Below are positions 1 through 5,709 of a stretch of 5,718 bases of DNA, piece by piece. The DNA lies in contig JAQBYK010000078.1 in the NCBI GenBank assembly GCA_027622635.1, positions 1-5,718 of the forward strand. The letters are read 5' to 3'. The notes beneath the pieces are model-generated. The model saw nothing but the letters and a program-made list of their open reading frames with translations, searched no databases and had not been told where the DNA came from. Both the position numbers and the translations under genes were made by a program. The stretch comes from a bacterium (GTDB lineage: Bacteria; Patescibacteriota; Gracilibacteria; UBA1369; LOWO2-01-FULL-3). The stretch's first letter is position 1. Every line of letters starts with the position of its first letter.

Positions 1-138
1 CAGATGGGTCTTTTCAAAGATAAAAAAACCAGAGACCACAGCGGTTTATCCAAAGAATTACAGACTATGGATCTGGATAAAATGACTCCATTAGAGGCCT
101 TACAAAGGTTGAGTGATATGAAGAAGAGAAATTTATAG
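1..138 (+). CDS. mutS: DNA mismatch repair protein MutS, C-terminal end (partial)
   Basis: This is the last 45 codons of a gene that begins before the window. The frame is open from base 1 and ends at TAG. MutS is the cytoplasmic ATPase that recognises mismatches and recruits MutL. Two things support the call. The fragment opens with QMGLF, which fits the QLxLF-type sliding-clamp binding motif found near the end of many MutS proteins. It then has a charged linker and the closing segment MTPLEALQRLSDMKKR, the typical MutS ending (LTPLEAL-). The ATPase and mismatch-binding domains lie outside the window, so integrity of the gene cannot be judged. A complete mutL two genes downstream on the same strand strengthens the call. 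Because only the tail is visible, the call rests on the end motif plus context. Confidence 0.87.
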   Translation, partial: QMGLFKDKKTRDHSGLSKELQTMDLDKMTPLEALQRLSDMKKRNL

Positions 139-167
139 AATACTTGTTCCAAATCTGCTAGTATTCT
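137..167 (+). terminator. Possible weak terminator hairpin after mutS
   Basis: AGAATACT (137-144) and AGTATTCT (160-167) are perfect 8-base inverted repeats around a 15-base loop. The left arm overlaps the mutS stop codon. The stem is AT-rich and the following T tract is interrupted (TTCAAGTTTT), so this would be a weak intrinsic terminator, or only an attenuating or RNA-stabilising hairpin. Confidence 0.35.
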
Positions 168-236
168 TTCAAGTTTTACCCTTATTTCTTTCGATGATTT
201 ATCAAAATTTCGCAACTTTTATGTTTTGATGTGTTA

Positions 237-265
237 TTGAATAGCAAGGAGTTTTATTTCATAAA
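237..265 (+). promoter_or_regulatory. Possible sigma70-type promoter for the lipoprotein gene
   Basis: TTGAAT (237-242) and CATAAA (260-265) are each 4/6 matches to the -35 and -10 consensus with an ideal 17-base spacer. Transcription would start at about 272-273, directly before the ATG at 274, giving a leaderless or nearly leaderless mRNA. Such matches are frequent by chance in AT-rich DNA, so this is tentative. Confidence 0.3.
246..251 (+). promoter_or_regulatory. Shine-Dalgarno-like AAGGAG, badly placed
   Basis: AAGGAG is a strong match to the anti-Shine-Dalgarno complement, but it lies 22 bases before the ATG at 274, much farther than the usual 5-9. Reading upstream in the lipoprotein frame, a TAA stop appears at 262-264 with no ATG, GTG or TTG between it and the ATG. 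No better-placed standard start exists. The site may be fortuitous, or may act at an unusual distance. Confidence 0.25.
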
Positions 266-273
266 TAATTATC

Positions 274-1698
274 ATGAGAAAGATCACAACAATTTTACTA
301 AGTTTATTCTTAATACTGATGCTGTCCGGATGTAAATTTCTTCCTCTAAGCGATGAGGAAGCAGGGGTTGAACCTGACAAAAGTGAGACTGAGGATTTGA
401 ATGACCTAAAAGAGAAAATCGACAAACTGAGTGGGAAAGAAACGATTGATGAAGATGAAGAGGAAGTTGATGAGGAAGAGGATGAGGTTGATGAAGAGGA
501 AGTCGATAAGGAAGAGCTTGAAGAAGAGGTGAAGAAAGTGGATAAAGAGGAAGAGGATGAAGTGAAGAAAGTGGAACTGGTTGAAGTAAAGGATACAAAG
601 TCAACTTATAAAGGCGAGAATTTGATCACTGTTGATAATCCTTCAAACAAAATTACAATCAGTAAAGAACCTGTCCAATTTAAAGGCACGGTTTCTCCAA
701 ATGTAACAAAAATTGTGGTTACTCAGACTTATGCAGATGATTTGAGTATCGCCTCGGCTGCGGATATTTATGAATTAAAAAACTTTAAGGCCGGGGATGA
801 AGAATTTAGTTATGGGGCTAGCCGGGATTGGGATAACCTCAATTACGGTGAAAATTATTATGAATTTAAGGCTTATTTTGAGGATGGAAGTACAAAAACC
901 ACTAATAGAACGCTTACACTTTACTATGGTGATAATACTATCAAAGTTACCAGTCCTACAAATGCTCAAACTTTCCAAAGCGGACCAATAGAATTTAAGG
1001 GCAATGTTTCTCCAAGTGCCACTAAAATTGTAGTAACCGCAAGCGGTGGAAATGATTCATATACCGATGTTTATCAGCTTAAAGATTATGAAAATGGTGA
1101 TGATACCTTTGTTTACAGGGCTGGCACAGATTGGGGAAACCTCGCGACCGGAAACAACACATATCAGTTTGACGCTTACTTTGATGATGGTTCTGTAAAA
1201 ACCGACCTTGTTGAGATAAGTTATCTGGTTTCGGGTGGTGGAGTTGTCACTACTGAATTTGATGGTTGTGGAAAAATGTCCAAATATGCAGGGAAAGACT
1301 GGTATAGTAGCTTCACTAATTCGGTGGCTTATCTTGTTGCTCAAGGTTATAACAATGAAGTTCAGGAAATGTGTTATTCCAGTAATGACAACCTGGTTAT
1401 AGGTTTGGTTTCCGGTGATTATTGTGCTGTTGGGAAGGCATTTAAGTACGAAACCGACACTAAAAAATTGGCTGTGGCCTCCTTTACCAATGTTGGAGAA
1501 GGTTGCTATGGACAAATGACCGAATTTGGAAAGAGAAGTGGAAATATTATTCCTATCACAGGAGTCTTTGGAGATGCCGGATATGCTGCCACATACTACT
1601 ATGACTACAACTTCATCAGTAACAAAATTACACTGAAAAAGTCCTACGGCTATAATGCTGATGAAGGTGAAGATAGTGGCGAGTGGACTTATTATTAG
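274..1698 (+). CDS. Putative lipoprotein: acidic stalk, two Ig-like repeats, cysteine-containing C-terminal domain
   Basis: This 474-residue protein of unknown function is predicted to be exported and lipid-anchored. Residues 1-20 form a signal peptide (positive MRK, hydrophobic LLSLFLILM) ending in the lipobox LSGC, so Cys20 is the likely lipidated residue. Residues 27 to about 105 are an extremely Glu/Asp/Lys-rich low-complexity stretch, probably a stalk. Two tandem repeats follow (about 116-217 and 221-319). They share N-P/S-P-x-N, a central FKGxVSPxxTKIVVT core and endings YxFxAYFxDGSxKT, and they resemble bacterial Ig-like/fibronectin-like beta-sandwiches. A GGG hinge leads to a domain (about 328-474) with four cysteines (C332, C367, C384, C411), possibly two disulfides. 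I do not recognise this last domain. ATG 274 fits the signal peptide well. The gene sits between mutS and mutL, but nothing in it suggests a repair role. The product is probably a surface or periplasm-facing binding or adhesion protein. Confidence 0.85.
   Translation: MRKITTILLSLFLILMLSGCKFLPLSDEEAGVEPDKSETEDLNDLKEKIDKLSGKETIDEDEEEVDEEEDEVDEEEVDKEELEEEVKKVDKEEEDEVKKVELVEVKDTKSTYKGENLITVDNPSNKITISKEPVQFKGTVSPNVTKIVVTQTYADDLSIASAADIYELKNFKAGDEEFSYGASRDWDNLNYGENYYEFKAYFEDGSTKTTNRTLTLYYGDNTIKVTSPTNAQTFQSGPIEFKGNVSPSATKIVVTASGGNDSYTDVYQLKDYENGDDTFVYRAGTDWGNLATGNNTYQFDAYFDDGSVKTDLVEISYLVSGGGVVTTEFDGCGKMSKYAGKDWYSSFTNSVAYLVAQGYNNEVQEMCYSSNDNLVIGLVSGDYCAVGKAFKYETDTKKLAVASFTNVGEGCYGQMTEFGKRSGNIIPITGVFGDAGYAATYYYDYNFISNKITLKKSYGYNADEGEDSGEWTYY
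445..585 (+). repeat. Purine-rich low-complexity tract encoding the acidic stalk
   Basis: The + strand is almost entirely A and G, built of GAA, GAG, GAT and AAG codons with short direct repeats. GTGAAGAAAGTGGA occurs exactly at 529-542 and again at 562-575, 33 bases (11 codons) apart. Unequal exchange or replication slippage in whole codons would change stalk length without breaking the frame. Confidence 0.7.
619..1230 (+). repeat. Two tandem Ig-like domain repeats within the lipoprotein
   Basis: Unit 1 covers 619-924 (residues 116-217) and unit 2 covers 934-1230 (residues 221-319), offset by about 105 residues. Conserved between the units are FKG(T/N)VSP-(N/S)-(V/A)-TKIVVT, a Y-(E/Q)-LK-(N/D) segment, a D/E-x-F-x-Y-x-A-x-x-DW-x-NL segment and FxAYFxDGSxKT. 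The similarity is clear in protein but diverged in DNA, so the duplication is old. Confidence 0.75.
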
Positions 1699-1711
1699 GA
1701 TTTAGTATAAT
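1684..1711 (+). promoter_or_regulatory. Probable mutL promoter with perfect TATAAT
   Basis: TATAAT at 1706-1711 matches the -10 consensus exactly. TGGACT at 1684-1689 matches 4 of 6 -35 bases, with a 16-base spacer. The -35 lies inside the last codons of the lipoprotein gene. The predicted start near 1718 leaves at most about 3 bases before the mutL ATG at 1721, where no Shine-Dalgarno is present, which would give a leaderless message. Co-transcription with the lipoprotein gene (22-base gap) is also possible. Confidence 0.45.
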
Positions 1712-1720
1712 GGCCATCCG

Positions 1721-3508
1721 ATGTCCATTATAAAAATTCTACCTGAAAATTTGGTTAATCAGATTGCCGCCGGTGAAGTAGTTGAGCGGCCGGCTTCTGT
1801 TGTAAAAGAATTAATAGAGAACTCCATTGATGCCGGTGCAAATAGTATTGTGATAGAAGTGAAAGATGGTGGCAAAAGTTTTATTAAAGTAACTGACAAT
1901 GGCAAAGGAATGTCTCGTGAAGACCTTGAAATGGCTTTGCAGAGGCATGCTACCAGCAAAATTTCCGACGAGAAAGATCTTTGGTCAATTTCCACAATGG
2001 GTTTTAGAGGAGAAGCTCTTGCGAGTATTGCTTCTGTTTCAAAACTAAGCATAAAGAGTAAGACTGAAAATGATTTGGGTGGATCTCAAATTGATTGTGA
2101 GGGTGGTGACATAAGGAGTATATCCGATATTGGCATGAGTACCGGCACAACTGTGGAGGTTTTTGATTTATTCTTTAATACTCCTGCAAGACAAAAATAT
2201 TTGAAGAAAGATGCGTCTGAGTTTGGCCATATTGCCGCACTTTTTAACACAATCGCATTGGGCCATCCGGAAATTGCCATGAAACTTATTCATAATGGGA
2301 AGGTGGTCTCAGATTATGCACGAGTTACCGACCTTATTTCACGAGTATCCGATGTTTTTGGTAATACTACGGCAGATGCTATGCTTCCGATATTTTATGG
2401 CGGAAGTGATTTTCATATGGATGGCTTTATTGGTAAACCCCTACTAAGTCGCAGTACTACATCTCATCAGTATATATTTGTGAATGGCAGGGCAATCCAA
2501 CATCATCTTTTGGCACATAGAATAAAAGCCGCCTATCATTCCATGTTGATGGAAAATAAGAAACCGGTGTTTATTTTGAATATAAAGATTGATCCGAGTC
2601 TAATAGATGTAAATGTTCATCCACGTAAGATTGAGATCCGTTTTGAGGATCAGCAGACACTTATCAAAACTGTGTACGGCAGTGTTTCTTCCGCTCTTGA
2701 GAAAGCAAATTTGATGCCAAAAGGATTTAGTGAGTCCCGTAACTACATGAGTGATAGATTGCCTAAGATGGAACAACCCAAGATGGATTTTTTCTCTGCC
2801 AAAAGTGTAAGCAGTGGCAATGTCGATTTTTCTCAAGGAAATAATTTGAAAAATCATAAGGCTGAAATTGGTAATGCCATGGAGTTTTCAAAGAATATGA
2901 TGGAAGATCGAGAAGCTAGCGGCATAGATGAGCCAAGCATGAAGGCGATTTCACAGGTAGCAAATTCTTATATAGTAGCAGAGTCTGCTGATGGCCTGGT
3001 TTTGATAGATCAGCATGCTGCTCATGAAAAGGTTCGCTTTGAACAGTTGATGACTCAATTTGAAAAGCAGGATAAAAATGTTCAGGCACTACTTGTACCG
3101 CTACAAATGGAGTTTTCAGCCGATGAGCTCACTTTGATTCAGGAAAATCAGGAAGTCTTTGATGGACTTGGGTTTGAAATTGAGCCATTTGGTGGGAATA
3201 GTTATGTTATACAAGCTGTACCAAATTGTTTGTCAGGAGAAGATATTGATTCCGTTATCAAGGGGGTTTTGGATGACCTTCAAAATGAAAAGACGCCTTC
3301 TAACATGCAGGGACGGACAGAAGAAATTCTCACCTATATGTCCTGTCGTAGCGCAATTAAGTTTGGACAAAGCTTGCGCCCTGACGAGATGCAGGCCCTA
3401 ATTGGACAAATGGAAAAGCTGAAAAGACCTTATACCTGCCCTCATGGAAGACCAACTATGATTTCTCTTACATTGGATGAGTTGGAGAAGATGTTTGGAC
3501 GAAAGTGA
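1721..3508 (+). CDS. mutL: DNA mismatch repair endonuclease MutL
   Basis: This complete 595-residue MutL couples MutS mismatch recognition to strand incision. The N-terminal GHKL ATPase domain (about 1-330) shows all four motifs: E30-LIEN-S with catalytic E30 and Mg-binding N34, the D59-NGKGM loop, RHATSKI (75-81) and GFRGEALASI (94-103). The characteristic LP-E-x3-x-IAAGEVVERP opening confirms the start. A variable linker (about 340-405) leads to the C-terminal dimerisation and nuclease domain. This has D430-QHAAHEKVRFE, fitting the metal-binding DQHA(x)2E(x)4E endonuclease motif, then SCRSA around C542 and C573-PHGRP, the remaining nuclease and zinc signatures. QALLVP (455-460) fits the clamp-binding Qxx(L/I)xP motif. 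The protein should therefore nick DNA itself, as in bacteria without MutH and Dam methylation. No Shine-Dalgarno precedes the ATG. The TGA stop is followed immediately by the stop of the opposing gene. Confidence 0.97.
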   Translation: MSIIKILPENLVNQIAAGEVVERPASVVKELIENSIDAGANSIVIEVKDGGKSFIKVTDNGKGMSREDLEMALQRHATSKISDEKDLWSISTMGFRGEALASIASVSKLSIKSKTENDLGGSQIDCEGGDIRSISDIGMSTGTTVEVFDLFFNTPARQKYLKKDASEFGHIAALFNTIALGHPEIAMKLIHNGKVVSDYARVTDLISRVSDVFGNTTADAMLPIFYGGSDFHMDGFIGKPLLSRSTTSHQYIFVNGRAIQHHLLAHRIKAAYHSMLMENKKPVFILNIKIDPSLIDVNVHPRKIEIRFEDQQTLIKTVYGSVSSALEKANLMPKGFSESRNYMSDRLPKMEQPKMDFFSAKSVSSGNVDFSQGNNLKNHKAEIGNAMEFSKNMMEDREASGIDEPSMKAISQVANSYIVAESADGLVLIDQHAAHEKVRFEQLMTQFEKQDKNVQALLVPLQMEFSADELTLIQENQEVFDGLGFEIEPFGGNSYVIQAVPNCLSGEDIDSVIKGVLDDLQNEKTPSNMQGRTEEILTYMSCRSAIKFGQSLRPDEMQALIGQMEKLKRPYTCPHGRPTMISLTLDELEKMFGRK

Positions 3509-4059
3509 TTAGCTCTTAATCTCCAGATAGCAATTTTCGCAGTAGATTTTTTCCCGGCGATCCGGCGCGTAGCTTGTTTCGATTTTTGCATTACATTTGA
3601 AACATTGTCTTGCCCAAAGCCTTCGCGGATTACGTTTTTTCATGCGATCTTTGTGGCGACAATTGAAACATTTTCGAGGGATTGGGAACCCTTGTTTTTT
3701 TAGAAAGCGAAGTTCCGCATCCTGGATTTTGTAGTTTTTTCCACATTCATTGCAAGCTAGAATCTCCGTTAAGATTTCATCTTGGACTTCATCTATACTT
3801 CCAGGAATTTGATATGATTGAGCTTTATAATCTTTCGGATTTTGGTCATGCCACTTGAGACAAGATTCTTTTTACAAAGATCACAGTTATTCGCGTATAG
3901 TGTGCGTTCGTTTCTCCATGCTAGCCTGCGTTGTTGGCGGCAATTTGGACAGTGAGTTGGTGATGGCACATCCATGCGCTTATAAAAGCGTAGATCTTCG
4001 CTTGTGACTTCAAAAGATTTATCGCAATTTATGCATTTTGTATTCAAAGAATGATTCAT
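3509..4059 (-). pseudogene. Internally deleted, frameshifted paralogue of the cysteine-rich zinc-ribbon protein
   Basis: The gene starts at ATG 4059, which overlaps the TGA of the upstream gene as ATGA (4056-4059), suggesting translational coupling. The first frame runs to TAG at 3793-3795 (88 residues). It carries CxxC pairs at residues 9/12, 37/40 and 59/62, about 62% identical to the start of the 529-residue neighbour over 56 positions. It then drifts into unrelated residues. The -1 frame continues the family: KWHDQNPKDYKAQSYQIP, then a full C-terminal ribbon (3754-3530) with four CxxC pairs, ending YCENCYLEIKS and TAA at 3509. A -1 shift near 3854-3873 would give 183 residues. Correcting the frame does not restore the fourth CxxC pair of ribbon 1 or the central region of about 350 residues, so an out-of-frame internal deletion is the best explanation. 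Alternatives are a natural short form with a sequencing error in the A5 run, or programmed frameshifting. An in-frame upstream ATG at 4086 would add nine residues but lies inside the neighbour. Confidence 0.7.
3854..3876 (-). other. Frame-change region of the short zinc-ribbon gene
   Basis: On the - strand the first frame reads TGT AAA AAG (Cys62-Lys-Lys), followed a few bases on by CTTG-TCT-CAAG, a four-base-pair hairpin at 3864-3854. The -1 frame becomes open just after a TAA that overlaps the TGT AAA codons. The family-like residues KNLVS in frame 0 and KWHDQ in frame -1 meet here. This marks either the junction of a deletion or, less likely, a weak slippery site. T-AAA-AAG is a poor heptamer because the P-site pairing would be lost. 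Confidence 0.5.
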
Positions 4060-5645
4060 ATTGATTCCAGATAACATTTTTCGCAATAAATTATTTCAGG
4101 TCGCTCAGGCGCGTAGCTGGTTTTGAGCGGAAGCTCACATTTCATACACTTGCGGTCGAAAAGTTTTCTTGGATTTCTTTGATTAAAGCGATTTTTGTGG
4201 CGACATTCCGGGCATATTTCCGGAACCGGCAGATTGAATTTCTTATAAAAGGCTTCTTCTTGTGAAATTGTCATAAAATCACTGTCACATTCTTTGCATA
4301 CTCTTGCTCCCTCCCGGTGCTGTTTTTTCTCCGGCTCACTCCACGTATATCCTTTGGCGATGCCTTCTTCCTTTCGCATAGGATAATACTCCTGAGCAAT
4401 TGTTTCGTTATATGGCATTGATGAAATTGATATAGGGAAAAATTCTCCGTATTCGCCGGTGGACTTCATGTGTTTGATTATGCGAGGCAGAAGCGCTTCG
4501 TATTCTTCCTTAGAGTAGGGCTTGTTTAATATGCAATAACTTTTGTGGTTTAGCCCAAAGCACCCGAAGATGTGATTACAGTTGTAACAGCACTGGCAAT
4601 ATTCCGAGTCCTGTAGATTGCTACCATAATAGATGAATTTGCAGTTATTGTAAGATGATGCGCCATTTATTTCGTAGCAGAGCTGTGATCCTATTCCAAA
4701 ATACAAACAATCGTAAAAATCATAGCTGTTTATACCGCAAAAATCCGAATAGGATGCATTTTCAACATTATCTAAGCAATCATAACAATCATATAAATTT
4801 CTGCAGTTATCTATATAGTCACCTTCTACATTTTCATTGCTCATACCATTCATGAATTTTTTTGGGACTTTTAGCGAGATCCTTTGTAGGGCTTCATTCC
4901 AATCTTTTATGGATTGATTTGTTAATTTTATGTCTTTTATCTTGTTGAGATATTTCTCTTCTGATAATTGTTCATTTTTAAAGACAAATTTTTTATTTCT
5001 AAGTCCACCGGAACAAAAACAATTACTAGATCCGATGCAATCTTCGAGGAAATAACTGTCATGGCAATTGTTGCAATTACGAGAAAAAAGCAGGTTATAG
5101 CAATTATTACAATCAACGCACTCATAACAGAGCTCACAAGTCATTATTTTCGTACAGTCCATGCAAGATTTCGATTTGATTCCTCCGTGACTGAAATAAA
5201 CATCCTCACAGTATGCGCAGAGAGCCAGGTAACATGATTTGTTGCCAAGTCCATAATTTATGTATTTGCAATTTTTGTTATCTCCTTCCTGAAAAAGTGC
5301 CACATGCGGAATTGATTTTTCGAATTCACTGAATTGTTCGAAGAAAGACCTGTCAAAATCATAATCACGCCCGTAATCCATCACATTCCAACTGTCCTTC
5401 CACCAACACTCGTTACAATAGACCGTATAGTCTGTTTTTTGAGGGAAAACCGCTATGACATCTTTCTCGCATAGATCACATTTTCTGTTATAGAGATGGC
5501 GCTCGTTACGAAGTGCAATCCGTCTTTGACGCCTACAGGTTGGGCAATGAGTTGGAGGCGGCACTTTTATTTTTTCGTAAAACTTGAGGTCTTTTACTTC
5601 TACCTCAAAATTTCCATCACAATTCTTGCAAGCTACTTTTCCCAT
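4056..5645 (-). CDS. Cysteine-rich protein with duplicated zinc-ribbon ends and central repeats
   Basis: This 529-residue, probably cytoplasmic protein has 45 cysteines (8.5%) and no signal peptide or membrane segment. The N-terminal module (1-82) has CxxC pairs starting at C6, C34, C56 and C77. The C-terminal module (447-529) has them at C450, C478, C500 and C521. Both give spacings of exactly 28, 22 and 21, with shared CPxCR-x-x-x-R, RN-x-R-x-L and YCxxC signatures, so each probably binds two Zn ions. A WW-x-D-x-W and YGRDYDFDRSFFEQF segment (81-105) follows the first module. Two central cysteine-rich repeats end in GL-x-x-K and SxEEY motifs; their even spacing suggests a stacked beta-solenoid, which is an inference. 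I associate this family with Patescibacteria genomes, where it is uncharacterised. Zinc ribbons often bind nucleic acid or protein, but no catalytic motif is visible and the function is unknown. ATG 5645 is the only sensible start, although no Shine-Dalgarno precedes it. Its TGA overlaps the next start. Confidence 0.9.
   Translation of the reverse strand: MGKVACKNCDGNFEVEVKDLKFYEKIKVPPPTHCPTCRRQRRIALRNERHLYNRKCDLCEKDVIAVFPQKTDYTVYCNECWWKDSWNVMDYGRDYDFDRSFFEQFSEFEKSIPHVALFQEGDNKNCKYINYGLGNKSCYLALCAYCEDVYFSHGGIKSKSCMDCTKIMTCELCYECVDCNNCYNLLFSRNCNNCHDSYFLEDCIGSSNCFCSGGLRNKKFVFKNEQLSEEKYLNKIKDIKLTNQSIKDWNEALQRISLKVPKKFMNGMSNENVEGDYIDNCRNLYDCYDCLDNVENASYSDFCGINSYDFYDCLYFGIGSQLCYEINGASSYNNCKFIYYGSNLQDSEYCQCCYNCNHIFGCFGLNHKSYCILNKPYSKEEYEALLPRIIKHMKSTGEYGEFFPISISSMPYNETIAQEYYPMRKEEGIAKGYTWSEPEKKQHREGARVCKECDSDFMTISQEEAFYKKFNLPVPEICPECRHKNRFNQRNPRKLFDRKCMKCELPLKTSYAPERPEIIYCEKCYLESI
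4074..5630 (-). repeat. Paired terminal four-CxxC ribbon modules
   Basis: The module at 5630-5406 (residues 6-80) recurs at 4298-4074 (residues 450-524), offset by exactly 444 residues. All eight cysteines of each superimpose. The same 28-22-21 spacing appears again in the complete ribbon of the short neighbouring gene (3754-3530), and as 28-22 in its truncated first ribbon. Confidence 0.85.
4500..5135 (-). repeat. Internal duplication of the central cysteine-rich region
   Basis: Residues 171-232 (5135-4950) and 321-382 (4685-4500) align without a gap at a constant offset of 150. Both begin (E/Q)LCYE and end in GL-x-x-K, then (K/N), then S-(E/K)-E-(K/E)-Y. The cysteine positions between differ considerably, so only the frame of the repeat is conserved. 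Confidence 0.6.
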
Positions 5646-5680
5646 ACACTAGAGAAATATCTGTCATAAACCAGGTTGCT

Positions 5681-5709
5681 AGCATAGGTTAAATTTCCCT
5701 CTAAGTCCA
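5681..5709 (-). promoter_or_regulatory. Possible promoter of the zinc-ribbon gene pair
   Basis: On the - strand, TGGACT (5709-5704) and TATGCT (5686-5681) are each 4/6 matches to -35 and -10 with an ideal 17-base spacer. Transcription would begin near 5674, leaving a leader of about 29 bases with no Shine-Dalgarno. The -35 octamer TGGACTTA is identical to that before mutL. A second weak -10-like GATATT (5661-5656) lacks a partner. Confidence 0.35.

Noticed and set aside
284..604. 106-codon open frame on the - strand rich in Leu, Pro and His
   Set aside because: It is the reverse shadow of the purine-rich acidic stalk of the lipoprotein. Its composition simply mirrors GAA/GAG codons and it has no independent coding sign.
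1057..1515. 152-codon open frame on the - strand inside the lipoprotein gene
   Set aside because: It is fully antisense to well-supported lipoprotein repeats and has no recognisable motif or upstream signal.
3506..3508. TGA as a sense (glycine) codon, as in Gracilibacteria
   Set aside because: MutL and the 529-residue protein both end at TGA exactly where their families normally end, and no in-frame TGA lies inside any gene.
3560..3575. GC-rich CCGG-CGAT-CCGG hairpin just after mutL, considered as a mutL terminator
   Set aside because: The stem is only four base pairs and the T-run precedes rather than follows it on the + strand. It lies in conserved ribbon codons of the opposing gene.
3509..4059. 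Short gene as a recent tandem duplicate of the 529-residue gene
   Set aside because: Identity is only about 62% in the first ribbon and about 49% in the second, and the linker before the second ribbon differs. The two are old paralogues.
4655..5237. Two + strand open frames (66 and 89 codons) opposite the 529-residue gene
   Set aside because: They are His/Asn- or Thr/Ile-rich mirrors of the Cys/Asn/Tyr-rich repeats on the - strand, with no independent support.
4056..5645. Repetitive cysteine pattern considered as a CRISPR or satellite-like DNA repeat
   Set aside because: The periodicity is in the protein, not the DNA. No identical repeats or spacers are present.
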